From: Anthostomella pinea
Lineage: Eukaryota > Ascomycota > Sordariomycetes > Xylariales > Xylariaceae
Assembly (NCBI GenBank): GCA_963556695.1
Contig: CAUWAG010000014.1
Coordinates: forward strand, 396,001-460,000
DNA length: 64,000 nucleotides
Reading direction: 5' to 3'
Part shown: one piece after another, positions 21,671 to 31,910 of the stretch
How the letters are laid out: every line of letters starts with the position of its first letter
How positions within the stretch are numbered: position 1 is the stretch's first letter
The notes under the pieces: generated by a model
Database searches by the model: none
Told to the model about the DNA's origin: nothing
Seen by the model: the letters and a program-made list of their open reading frames with translations, nothing else
Program-made: the position numbers and the translations under genes

Positions 21671-21750
21671 GTGTCGGCGAGAAGCGCAAGACGGACGACG
21701 AAGATCTTCGTGACGAGGTCAAGCGCCTGCAGATTGGAAACGGCGGCCTT
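21671..21750 (+). repeat. Relic family E, copy 1
   Basis: The frame VGEKRKTDDEDLRDEVKRLQ then NGGLRGKI is matched by 30353-30430 (VTDKRKPDGPDPRDEAKRLQ then NENGGLCAL). It is followed here by an acidic tail (VIVIDDEDEAGIE, stop at 21901). The pattern is a short coiled coil in an unknown nuclear-like protein. Confidence 0.6.
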
Positions 21751-21904
21751 CGAGGCAAGATCGACGGGATGATGCGCATTCAACAGCAGTTTCAGCAGCG
21801 AAATTCCTTCTCGCCACCGGCTCAGCTGGGGTTTTCACGCGACATCATCCCAAGGGGCCAAGTCATCGTGATTGACGATGAAGACGAGGCTGGCATCGAA
21901 TAAG

Positions 21905-23591
21905 AGTCCGCGGTCGCAACTCAGGACTCGCTTGACGATGCGTCAGGCCAAACATGTGGTGGAAAAATAGACTGATGTCCATCCGGCACTCCCATTTCGC
22001 ACTGGCTGTGCCTCTCCATATAGTCCCTCGTGGCCCGCAAAGACCACAAGCTCGGACGACCCGAATACCGAAACCAGGAAACCAGTGTTATGATTGGAGC
22101 CTACGAGAAACAGTCTCCCGCAGCTGTTGCCATATTCTCGTCCCAGTCCACCTTCGCCCCCCGCCTCTTCAGCCAGTCCGTCACCACAGACACCCGCAAC
22201 GACACAGGGTCGGAGATCCCGACCCAGCGCCCATATTCACGGTTTGTCCGGCATGCCACCGGATATTCTCTGTATAATATGGACAGTAGTCATGGCTAGA
22301 TGGCTTAGAGTAGATGTGCATTCTGTATAACTCGGCAGACCCTGTTGGCAAAAGAAGCTACGGTGCAGCTCCGTCTGCGTCCGGCGCTGCTTCTGGTCTT
22401 TCTCCTTCCGCCTCCGAGTCTGCCGCTAGTAATGCTACGTCTGGCTGTGCCTCTAGGCCTGAGTCCCCCGCTTCAAGAACCAAAACGGGGCTCCCGACCT
22501 AGCGACCAAGCCCCGGATTTATCCAGGCCCGGGTTATTCTTTATACAACCCGGACAGCCGCCGTGCCTGGCCTGTACTGAGCGAGTACACTGACTCTAAC
22601 TCGAAAGACCCTTCTGATAGAGGAGGCTGCTGCTCGTGCAGCTTCTGCTAGCCCTGCTGGCCCTGCTGGTCCGTCATTTACCACTGGCCCATCTTTTACC
22701 ACTGGTCCATCTTCTGCGGGCTGCCTTCACCCCGCGCAATAAAGGGCATGTATAAAAGACACGACTGCATACTGTGAAACTCTCAACAAAGCGAGCCTTT
22801 AATCTCCCCACATCAGCCGGGGTGAGTATGCGGCTGGGGTTATGCCGAGCGGATTTGTATACCTCCAGAGAATTGGAACACCGAGATGAACGACACATTG
22901 GGTCCATCGCCCGAGATGACCAACGACATTCAGATGTCCGAGGGCTTACGAGTTGTGCTGCCCGCCATCCATCATCCGATCCAATGTTGTTCTCGTCCTG
23001 TTGGCATCCCTAATCTCCTCATTGCCTACCTACTGCCTACTGCCTACCTACGTACGCATACCTTGTTCCAATGCCCAATTCCCCAGTAAAGCGCTTTCTT
23101 CTTCATCCCATCTTTCCACATGCCATTTCGATCCCTTCGCCGCCCGACCCTGATGGAGAATCGGTTCCTAGGAGGAATCACCGATATAAGCAAAATCTGC
23201 CAATCAAACCACCCCTGACGCCCGGGAACAAACTGAGTTGGCAGCCCGTGGTACCCGGTGTCATTCAAGGTGATTGGAAGGAGTACCAGCCCCAGTGTAG
23301 TCTCTCAACTTTCACAGCAAGCCCGAGAGGCGTCTTCGCAATCGCTGTTGCATTGATGTCCACTGCGGCCGAAGTTGCTAATTCGCTGTAAGACCCGGCA
23401 AGAGGACGCTTGCGAAGACACCGCCTGGATGGTCAACGTCAACCGCGAATAGTGTGCGGGCAAGGCCGCGGCATAGGCGCCTGAGAAGCTGGCCCAGCCT
23501 CGGCCCAGCAACGTGTCCAAGTACGGCGAGGTGCTGACGCCGACACAGTACGGCCCACCGTTCGTAATGCAGCCGCTGGCGAGCAACCCGA
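21905..23591. other. Unassigned, with Ser/Ala-rich and GYSLYN repeats
   Basis: GYSLYNMDS (about 22262) and GYSLYNPDS (about 22533) are two related peptides in different frames, about 270 bp apart. Between them lies a Ser/Ala/Pro-rich frame resembling 1643-1815. At 22675-22715 TTTACCACTGG(C/T)CCATCTT recurs (FTTGPSFTTGPSS). No domain is recognised. Confidence 0.4.
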
Positions 23592-23697
23592 GCGAGTCAG
23601 AGATGAAGGGGCGGATGGCGACAACATGAAGGTGGCCGAGGGGCGTAAGTCCTACATGCGGGCCAGGAACAACTACGCTCCTCGCTAGAGCCGCGCG
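23592..23697 (+). repeat. Relic family C, copy 2
   Basis: This matches 15091-15200 (see there). The frame is closed by TAG after NNYAPR, where the other copy has a Gln codon (CAG). A longer broken frame precedes it (VSKYGEVLTPTQYGPPFVMQ at about 23516-23575), likely the same parent gene. Confidence 0.6.
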
Positions 23698-24090
23698 TCG
23701 GATGCTGGAGGGACATTGCCCAATGGCCTGTGCCCCAAGTTCGAGCATTAATTCAATGCTCCCGTTCACGGCTTCACGCAATACGGCTAACCGGTGCGCT
23801 GGAAGGTCATCGACCTGCCGACCTGGGGTCTACCGGCCAAGCGCCAACGTCTGATCATGAGTGGTGCCTGTCCCGGCGATGATCTGCCTTCTTACCCTTC
23901 GACCACACACTCTGAACATCCCCAGCCAGGCGATGGCACCAGGCATGGGTCACTGTCAAACAGCTGCTGGACAAGATCCCACATGGTCTCGCACAACGGG
24001 ACGACATGCGCAAACCGGACAAGATGGCCGTCAAGACCCAACCATCTTGTGTCAAACAGTGCGTAGGGTCATTCAGATAGCCGGCAAGCC

Positions 24091-24225
24091 CACGTCAGAG
24101 GTCAGCTATATCGAGGCCCTTTCTTTCGTTGAGACCGAGGAAGAGATGGGCGTGCGACTGGCGCAGCACCTACGCCAGAGAAAGAAGGAGCAGCGCGAGT
24201 ACCTCGCCGGCCAGAAGAAGATGGA
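24091..24225 (+). repeat. Relic family D, copy 2
   Basis: This is the longer and better preserved copy of the charged helix described at 15914-16115. It is open from GKPTSEVSYIEALSF through RQYLGRRFQWV. Upstream (23955-24060) a peptide VKQLLDKIPHGLAQRDDM in another frame may belong to the same gene. Confidence 0.6.
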
Positions 24226-24355
24226 ACGTCAGTACCTTGGACGACGATTCCAGTGGGTGAAAAAGTGTATTCGGGTGTATTGCGTGTACGCTGTTATATC
24301 TGGTGTGAATCCTGCAGTGGGCCAAGTGGCCAAGAAATGCCCTATTGGCTTTACT

Positions 24356-24404
24356 TGGTGCACTGCCACCTCCCTGAACGCCACGGTGGCTTGCGCGCCA
24401 TCTA
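24356..24404 (+). repeat. Relic family G, copy 2
   Basis: GCACTGCCACCTCCCTGAAC followed by GCCACGGTGGCTTGCGCGCC. See the copy at 6958-7010. Confidence 0.65.
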
Positions 24405-24454
24405 ATACCTTGGAACCCCAACGTCTTTTTGAACAGCTGTATCACGACCAACGC

Positions 24455-24590
24455 CTCAACCGCGATGGGTGAGTGGTGGTGGGGTGTTTGAAAGAAGACC
24501 CTCGTATGATCAACCTCAACCGCGATGGGGTTGTGGCGGTCCAATCTGGAGGAGGATACGTCGAGACGATGAACTTCAATCGTGATGGGT
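24455..24590 (+). repeat. LNRDG-encoding repeat at exact 60-bp period
   Basis: CCTCAACCGCGATGGG starts near 24455 and again near 24515, and the variant ACTTCAATCGTGATGGG near 24575, so the shared core begins at 24461, 24521 and 24581. It encodes LNRDG or FNRDG. The DNA between the cores is not clearly repeated. Less regular relatives occur at about 25341 and 25440 (RLNRDE). A conserved short peptide at a 20-residue period suggests a decayed solenoid or beta-propeller-like protein, which I cannot name. Confidence 0.6.
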
Positions 24591-24599
24591 GTGCGGTGA

Positions 24600-25499
24600 A
24601 GCCGCAATTCTAGGTGACATCAGGCGCTCAGATGAGGAGGATAATCCAGTTGAGCAGGTTTCGACCGCTCGGGCTGCTGATGTTGCTCGCCAGCACAAGA
24701 TAATGTAGCCTGACTACAGGTACAAGCCGAAGAAGTCCAAGAAAGACAAGGGGCCCAAGAAGCCCAAGAAGTCTAAGAAGGGCACCAAAGCCCAGAAGGC
24801 CGCTGTAACTGCTACCAGGGTCAAACGAAGAGACCATCTCACAAGAGCAGATGGCTTTAGGTGGCCTTCTCCGCGACTGTGGAGCATATAGACCTCGGTC
24901 GGGATATTCTCCTGCTCGAGTCCTGTCTGCAAGTATGGAGACTACTCAGAGTGGTCCGCTTGCTCAGCAAGATTGAGCCCATCGAGCGATACGCCTCGAG
25001 GCTCACACCTGGCACGTCGTGGGGTTTACACACAGGCTCATTCCAAGAAGAAGATCCCTTACAGATTCTCTATGGAGACGCCCCTTGATGATCCTCGCGG
25101 TCTCTGCCGCCGGTACACCCTTCCGAGCAAGTACCGTGGTAACGATCGCGTTCGCCTGGGGTTCTTGCAGGTGTTCAACACGAACCGCGCCTACAACCGT
25201 GCCCTCATTGGATATTTCCACAAGTCAGCCCAACCCAACCCACTCAGAACACGAGGAAGTTTCTTGAGTACGTCTCCAGCTTCCGGCGACTCAAAACGAT
25301 CACATCGATGGTGCTGTCTGGCACATATCACGATCAACCCTCAACCGCGATACTTAGGGGGTTCCTGCCCGTTCGCAAGATGTAACCTCTCAAATTCGGC
25401 AATGTGCTATGCACCAAAGCTACAGGGGATGATCAGACTCAATCGCGATGAGTATGTGATCTTGGGTCGCTGAACGTCATCAAGACGGAGGGTGCTTTT
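24600..25499. other. Unassigned, with Lys-rich and basic frames
   Basis: At 24716-24790 a plus-strand frame reads YRYKPKKSKKDKGPKKPKKS. At 24973-25260 another includes RRYTLPSKYRGNDRVRLGFL and FNTNRAYNRALIGYF. Both look like real coding remnants. I do not recognise either. Confidence 0.35.
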
Positions 25500-25700
25500 T
25501 GGGAGGAATGTTGAAGAAGGGCCATGTATACAGCATCGCAAAGCTGGAGGCTCGCTTCAATGGTCGCCTTACGCACCAGTACGATTGGGTCTTCTTCTGT
25601 AACGAGGAGTTCACCGACAAGTTCAAGCAAACTGTCGCCAAGGCTACCAGTTCCCAATGCTACTTTGAGGTGATCTTCGAAGAGCACTGGTGTGTCCCAT
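25500..25700 (+). pseudogene. KRE2/KTR-type mannosyltransferase fragment
   Basis: The frame reads KLEARFNGRLTHQYDWVFFC, NEEFTDKFKQTVAKATSSQC, then FEVIFEEHWCVPS. The order RFN...YDWVF.N...FT..FK......EHW..P is that of the catalytic domain of fungal alpha-1,2-mannosyltransferases (GT15, KRE2/KTR/MNT family), Golgi enzymes that extend N- and O-linked mannans. Only about 60 codons survive. The flanking sequence belongs to other relics (family H follows at 25855). Confidence 0.6.
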
Positions 25701-25854
25701 CCCGGTCACTGTGGTTTTCGACGTCGATGATACATGCACCCTCGTCACCGTTGCTGTCCGCATTCACACATACTTGACTCTTGTCCGTTGCGCCGGTAGA
25801 ATCACCATCCCGTTCACCATAATGGTCATCCAGCAGGATCAGCAGTTTGTTGCC

Positions 25855-26030
25855 CAATTCCACAACGCCATGGCCTACATCACGACGCGTCGGCGATCAC
25901 CCACCGCCGCGCTGCACTCTGCATGGAGATCATCGTCTTCATCTGCGATGGTTTCTTAGTGTTCAAACTCCCCATAAAACACCCCGCCATCAAGGGCCGG
26001 GGCAGCATGACATTAAACTGCAATGACCAC
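25855..26030 (+). repeat. Relic family H, copy 2
   Basis: This matches 21185-21475 in both blocks, here only about 100 bp apart: ALCMEIIVFICDGF, then FKLPIKHPAIKGRGSMTLNC, in one open frame. It is therefore the better preserved order of the parent gene. Confidence 0.6.
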
Positions 26031-27105
26031 AATTAGATGTCAGGGAAATCGAGCGCAGTTTCCATCAGGACAGCAATGCCGCCGCTGCCGCGCCTCCCAT
26101 AACCCTTCCTCGCAAACATTTTCCTAGTCAAAAGGATGAAAAAAAAGCAATCTCTTTCATCTATACATTTTCTAGCTACCCTTATGTCATTCATCACTCA
26201 AGCTACTTCCCCCCTTTACAACGACCTTCACTTACATTACACATTCATCCTTTTATCTATCTACCCAAATTCCTTCCCTCACACAACTTAGTTTCGTCCG
26301 TCAGCATCTAGCTCTACTTATGTTCCCCATATGCTGTATGTCGAGTCTCCATCGAGGCTCGCAAACTTGAAGTTTTTCGAGCAACATGCAGGAAAAATGA
26401 TGGAGAAGGAAGGTCGTAACATCGATTGCTTAGAAAGGATGGTTACGGAGGGATGGTTAAACACCATCCAGCTCGGCGTCAAGCAACGTGTTTACATCAG
26501 ATGGCATGAGCACCTGGAATAAGTGACCATTCCAGGGGTCATAGCTTGGGATAATCACCGAAAAGCTGCTTATTCCACTACCTCCCTTTCGAATCCCGGA
26601 CATAATCTTAGACAAAGACCCTGACAGCAACCCGGACAGCCAGGTGTTTTTCTTACCACGGCCTTCTCTTCTGGATTGGACAGATTCCTCTTGACACCAA
26701 ACCGGCTGAGCGATGACGCGAAGCTCTAGCGGAAGCCAATGCAAAATGTCTCCTCTGGGAACCTACGGGTCTTACAACTCTTTGGAGAAAGACCAAGGAG
26801 TGGGCGTGACCGGATCTGCACCGACCGAGACTCTTCTCGCGTCGATATTCGAGGCATGCAGCCAAGTTACTGCAGCCGAAGCCAGCATGATGCCTTAAAT
26901 CAGCACCGATAGAGCGTCCGCGGGTGTCCCGAGCCCTTCAGCTCAACCCCTGTGTTGCTGTTGCAGAGTTCCCGGGCCAATCACCGCGGCTATGGCCCCG
27001 ACACATAAGTGCCAGTCCAGCCCAGTCATTGGCACCCGCGAGATCCATCTTGGCGGAGCAGTTGTGCTTCAACTGTGTGGAACTGGTCATGCGAATCATA
27101 ATGCG
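26031..27105. other. No recognisable gene
   Basis: A CT/AT-rich stretch (about 26100-26330) lacks open frames and could be an old intergenic region. Other frames are short. The plus-strand frame at 26331-26522 (63 codons, starting CTG) is not recognised. Confidence 0.4.
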
Positions 27106-27107
27106 TA

Positions 27108-27334
27108 CAGGTCGACCCCTGAAATAATGTTCCTTGCACAGGTTTCGACAGGGGGCCTTGTCAAGTACCGGTATAATAGGCTCAGCGCTCCTCGAGTCTT
27201 GAAAATACTTCGATTTTCCTCTCAACTCATGCGTTCTCAAGCGTTTCAAACAAGTAACCAATGGTTCCCGCCGGTACATAGTCCTCCCCCCTGCCGGTAC
27301 CTGTGCAAGGAACATTATTTCTGGGGTTGACCTG
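27108..27334. mobile_element. 227-bp MITE with TA target duplication
   Basis: CAGGTCGACCCCTGAAATAA at the left and the reverse complement of the right end, CAGGTCAACCCCAGAAATAA, both continue TGTTCCTTGCACAGGT. They form terminal inverted repeats of about 37 bp. TA flanks both ends (27106-27107 and 27335-27336). No coding capacity is present; the same peptide YRSTPEIMFLAQV can be read on both strands because of the inverted repeats. This is the structure of a Tc1/mariner/pogo-type MITE. Confidence 0.85.
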
Positions 27335-27894
27335 TACACTGCGTGGCTGAACGGTACTCTGCCAATCAACAGCAACTTCAACTTCCAGAACTTAGCTTAG
27401 CTCGAAAAAAGCGAAGCTTGCGCTACCTGGGTGCTGTTGGACACGACTACCTTGAGTCATGGAGCCTCGATGGTGGTGACCAATATGTCACCATCTCCCA
27501 GTTGAGCCGTATAAAAGTGGACCTAGGTTCGCTTCCTATCAGCGCTAGCTGGTGCTTTCGCTTTTGGCTCATCTCTCCCGTGACATTGGGGTGACCATAG
27601 TCCTCGACGGCGACAACAAGGGCCATGATGAGAAACCTTTCATCCATCAGGCACCAGAGGCAACAATCTCGAGAGGATTCGGCGACTATTATCCGCGATG
27701 TCGTCGGGTCCGAAGTATCCAACTGGTTGGGCCGTCAGGGAGCGCGATTGTCATCTCACCGTCCGCCCAGCCAAGCCAAGCAGTCAATAGCCGCGGTGAG
27801 CGCGTGACCAAGAAGACTCTACGCGATTGAAAGGGGAAGGTGAAAAAGTATACACATCTTCCTTCTTCCACCCAGCGACTCACAACCCCGCAGC

Positions 27895-28290
27895 ATGGCT
27901 CCGACAAATGTTCAGTCCCTCCGAGGGGTCCATATTGATGCACATGGAAACGGAACCGGCTGGGTTGACTTGACGGGCCTGCGAGCCACAGGCTGCACGC
28001 AAATCAAGCGATATAATGTCCGTCAGCAGCTTGATCGACTTGAACATGAGCATGCCGGAGCCAATAATCCTATGGCCTGTTTCGCCAGAAGACGTGACTT
28101 CGCATCGCACATGTTGCTATGCAACGAGTTCAAGGCCTTCATCTGTAAAGTTCCGCGCCCTTCACCCGACTGTGTGCTCGCCTTTTGCTTCCTAGCCGAC
28201 GAAAGGCTAACCGAGCTTGCCTGGGTAACTCCCTTACCTTTCATAGTCAACGGTTCGACCTGGCGTCGACATGCGGATAAAGAGCTTTGA
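27895..28290 (+). CDS. Hypothetical protein, 131 aa
   Basis: ATG at 27895 in good fungal context (CAGCATGGC) opens an uninterrupted frame to TGA at 28288-28290. The product starts MAPTNVQSLRGVHIDAHGNG and has no clear signal peptide or membrane segment. It contains five cysteines and a hydrophobic run CVLAFCFLADERLTELAW. No domain is recognised. It lies 560 bp downstream of the MITE, in a zone otherwise full of relics. It may be a genuine small gene, the first exon of one, or chance. No TATA box or intron was found that decides this. Confidence 0.35.
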   Translation: MAPTNVQSLRGVHIDAHGNGTGWVDLTGLRATGCTQIKRYNVRQQLDRLEHEHAGANNPMACFARRRDFASHMLLCNEFKAFICKVPRPSPDCVLAFCFLADERLTELAWVTPLPFIVNGSTWRRHADKEL

Positions 28291-29565
28291 AGCCGGGTGT
28301 TCGTTATTGGAGTAACATGCGACAGAATCAGTACATCGACCGCAAACCCTACGTGGGCCGTGGTTAGCACCGTTGCAGTTCGACTCCCGAAAAACAAGGC
28401 TCTTGCTCCCCTTTATCTCGATTTGCACGCCGAACCGGCCATGGGCAAGACATGTATATTATTGAGGTGGGTTGGTGCAGACTTCTTCGTTACGAAGCAT
28501 CACAACATGAGCGCCCGGCTAGTCTCTGTATAGCCTGGACAATGGCCGTAGCTGAGTGATTCGGAGCAGATAGACGTCTTCTGTCACTCGCCAGACCCTC
28601 TTGTCATAGGAAGCTGCTGCTCATCCGCCGTCTGCCGCTGCTCAGTCTGAGGCGGCAACTTCTGCTATTTTGTCGGTATATACGAGGTCGTTGCCTTTTC
28701 AGGTGGAGACTGGGTGCATGACGGTTATGCTCCCCCCTGAATCACGAGTCCATGAGGTCTTGGACATTCCACCTTCCAAACAGCTACAGTCTGTACCAGC
28801 AAGGCAGCTCATGTTCGCTGATGTTCGCATATGTTCGCAATCAGCAGCAGAATACGATATCCGGACGCTCGACAGGCAGTGCTATGTCGCTACAAGCCAC
28901 TGAACTTCTCCGGGACTGTCAAGCTCATGCATACGAGCGTCGTGAGTGACATGACGAGAGGGACCGACCCATCCTATGCAAGTAAAGAACCGCAAATATG
29001 GTATTGGAACCAACACGACCCGAGCCGAGCCCGGCATTGCTCGACGATAAAATGATTAGCGAATTCGAGCACCTAGGCACCGAACACCTCGGGGAGGGTG
29101 GCGACTACAGCCTGGTAGAGATTGTAAAAGCCGCGGAATGCTTCAAGCGTGTAAGGTCATCCTGGTTGCCCTTCTGCCCTGTACACAAAGACCTAGTCAC
29201 TTACTCACACGCAACTCAGGTTATCAATGCCTGCGCCTGTAAGACGAAGCTCAGAGACACCCGACCTGCTGGACGATTAAAGACTATACGGCGTGTACGC
29301 TAAGTTGGCTGTCTGCTGTGCGCCCTCCTGCACCTCTTTCTAGATTTACGGCACAAGGGGTCTCCTTCCACTGCCAAGTCGATTCGGACTGGTGACCAGT
29401 CATTCATGTGGGTCTGGTGTGACAATGGTAGAGCATTGACCCGGAAGGTCGGGTCGAGAGTGATATCCTAACTCCCTCAGGAGAAACTGAGGGGGATCTG
29501 CTACAGATCTTTCAGACCCAAACCCAGAACCCTCACTTCCATGATGCTAGCAAGGACGAGGAACA
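28291..29565. other. No recognisable gene
   Basis: Frames below 105 codons on both strands. At 28998-29303 a plus-strand frame includes EFEHLGTEHLGEGGDYSLVE, plausible but unrecognised. Confidence 0.35.
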
Positions 29566-29650
29566 CGTCCTGAAGATGCAGATGTAGGGACTGAACGCGC
29601 CGTACCGTACTCCGTTGATCAGGGAGCCCCTGCGAGCTGAGCTGCGCAAG
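29566..29650 (+). repeat. Relic family F, copy 2
   Basis: See 1094-1180. Here the frame continues open after a stop at 29585 as RTPLIREPLRAELRKYTVEQ and on through VYPPVILLAGTNTRRLQVPR to 29932, so more of the parent gene survives in this copy. Confidence 0.5.
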
Positions 29651-30102
29651 TACACGGTCGAGCAAGGTGAGCTCAAGGATGCTGACGAGCCCACGCGCGA
29701 GCGTGTATACCCGCCCGTCATACTTCTTGCCGGAACCAATACCCGAAGACTTCAGGTACCCCGAGCTGGCGTCGGCTCATCCGGACTGCTGGTTGGTGGA
29801 GCATATGCGGTCAGAGCCAGCATTGGTGTTGGCATTGCGGTCACCAGCGGACTGAGCGCGGGCTGCGAAGCCGCTGGATGCCATGTTGGCGCCGCTAGTG
29901 GCCTGGTGTCACACGTGATGTTAGCCGACTAGGAATGAACGAGAGGAAAAGAGTCAACGGGGTGGAGCGCCCCCGAAGCCGTTCTGCTCGAGCGCGTAGG
30001 CATGCGACAAGGGCACTACGAGGGCGCCAACATGGTCCACAGCCAGTTTGTTCAGGAGACGTGAGAAGGAAAGCGGAGTGACTACGATGAGAACAACCAT
30101 TG

Positions 30103-30135
30103 TCGGGTCCAGCATAACCCTAAAAGGCACTTAGG
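30103..30135 (+). repeat. Relic family H, partial copy
   Basis: GGGTCCAGCATAACCCTAAA followed by AGGCAC resembles the GGTCCAGCATGACCTTAAAA.GGCA core found at 31778-31798. The flanks do not match. Confidence 0.4.
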
Positions 30136-30352
30136 GGTGGTTACTGGGGATATTGATATTATCTAACTACCGATGTCATCGAAGATGTTATAATGTGGTC
30201 AAAGGCGGCCCCAAGAACTGGCTCAGCTATCCGCATTTTAGCTGCAAGCGGCACCCTGGCAAGGGCTTCACTCGGCTGGAGAACCTTGACGATCACGCGA
30301 TCGACGATGACGAGGAGCTGGTTGAGACTCTCGGCCTTGGTGCGAGCCCGCG

Positions 30353-30430
30353 CGTTACTGACAAACGCAAGCCGGACGGCCCTGACCCCCGCGACGAGGC
30401 CAAGCGCCTTCAGAATGAGAACGGAGGCCT
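30353..30430 (+). repeat. Relic family E, copy 2
   Basis: See 21671-21750. In this copy a 170-codon frame (30153-30665) runs through the shared stretch. Upstream of it lie acidic residues (DDEELVETLGLGASP), and downstream LPSGVSPIDQHEFDAGCGRG. The frame begins at a non-ATG codon, so this is more likely a remnant than a gene. Confidence 0.5.
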
Positions 30431-30665
30431 CTGCGCACTGGTGACCGAACCAGCTGTCAACCTGCCTAGTGGCGTCTCCCCAATCGACCAGCACGAGTTT
30501 GACGCCGGCTGCGGACGTGGAGATGATGCGTCAACCCACAACGGCCGCAGACGCTACCGGTCCCTTCAAGCCCTCGCCCCATCACTGTCAATGATATCTA
30601 GTACAGATATATACTTTCCCACCTGTAGAGATCGTGGCTGCGACGCGTCCCATGGATATGCCTAG

Positions 30666-31737
30666 CCTCCTGATTGGAGAGGAGACTGGGTGCTGGACTT
30701 ACTTCCAGCTACAAGTTGAAGCGGCATTGTTGGATATCCTATTCATCCTGGTCTGTCCTGTCCCAAGAATGGCCAAAGGTTTCTTCGGCCACATGAAGAA
30801 CGCTCTGCGGAGACTTCTGTCATACGGCAGGCCGGATAATAATGCGAAGAATCGGGTATGGACAGCTGACGACCTTAAAGAGCCGGCCGTTTTTCAAACG
30901 CGCTCTCGAGCTAACCATAAGAGTCAAGCTGGGAGCTGCGAATGACATCACCAAGCTGCCGCATCCACAGATCGACCGTTCGCTCGTTCCAGATAAGAAA
31001 CTCCTTGCCTGAGTTACCAACACCGATTACGATTTCCACGTAGCGGCCGAGCCGACCGCCATGAGTAGTCTTCTTGACAGACATTTGCTACAAGGCAAGC
31101 ACTCGCAGGGCAAAGGGCGGGCTTACGTTTGTTTCCCTTACGAGGAATAGCAGCATGGGCAGGAGGATGACGAATGAATAGATCCAAGACCCAAACGAGG
31201 TCAGGGAAATTACGCGGATGTTCGGGGAGCAGAAGATGACCGTCCGTGAGCGGGAAGCGGAACTGAACCGAGTCAAGGAAGATCTCAAGTCAGACAGGGA
31301 CAGACAAGAGAGACCCGCCAGTCTAATGTACCGCGCAGCTCGAGACTTGATGTCTTATAAGAGGCTCGAGACGAGTGCCAGCGACTGAGTACGAGGGATA
31401 CAGGGCAGAGGGATAGCCATGAACTCTGGGTTCATTGGTAAAGGCATGTTCTCATATGCCAAACCAGCAGCTGATGTCTTCTGCTAACAAGAGAGAAGGA
31501 GGGTTATAGGTGGTGGGCCACCCGCGCATACTTTTCCCGGCAACAACGTTTAACGCAACCGGAAGGGAAAAAGATAAGAGATAAGGAAAACGGGACGGAA
31601 CGGCACACAAGTTGAAAAAAAAAGGGGGCCCCATGTTCTCATGCTCTCTTCTGATCAAGAAGATGTGCCCGCCCGTGTTCATATTAGAGCAGACATACGG
31701 GATCTTGTCTCCCAGGTTCGAGCACTACATCGTGTTC
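30666..31737. other. No recognisable gene
   Basis: Short frames on both strands. One 74-codon plus-strand stretch (about 31180-31390) has a charged helical pattern (REIKEDLKSDRDRQERPASL-like in one frame) and is not recognised. Confidence 0.35.
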
Positions 31738-31910
31738 TTCAAACTCCCCCAAAAACGTCCCCCCATCAAGGGCCGGTCCAGCATGACCTTAAAAGGCAAT
31801 AATAACGATCACCGAGGATGGAATACTCGAGGAATATACCAAGTTGGAGTTCTCAAGATCCGAGAGACGAATGCCAAGTCTCTCACCGAATTCAAGCTCC
31901 CGAGCCTGTG
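31738..31910 (+). repeat. Relic family H copy 3 with phosphatase-like tail
   Basis: TTCAAACTCCCCCAAAAACG...CCATCAAGGGCCGGTCCAGC is the family H core. Directly after it, 31820-31850 (ATACTCGAGGAATATACCAA, giving ILEEYTKL) resembles the RVLEEYTTFA helix of the Siw14-type phosphatase fragments. The join of two relic families in this order is not seen in the other copies, so the phosphatase match is short and tentative. Confidence 0.45.

Noticed and set aside
15361..24225. Starship-type giant transposon
   Set aside because: No DUF3435 tyrosine-recombinase captain, patatin-like, DUF3723 or ferric-reductase cargo gene was seen. The relic mosaic alone is not enough.
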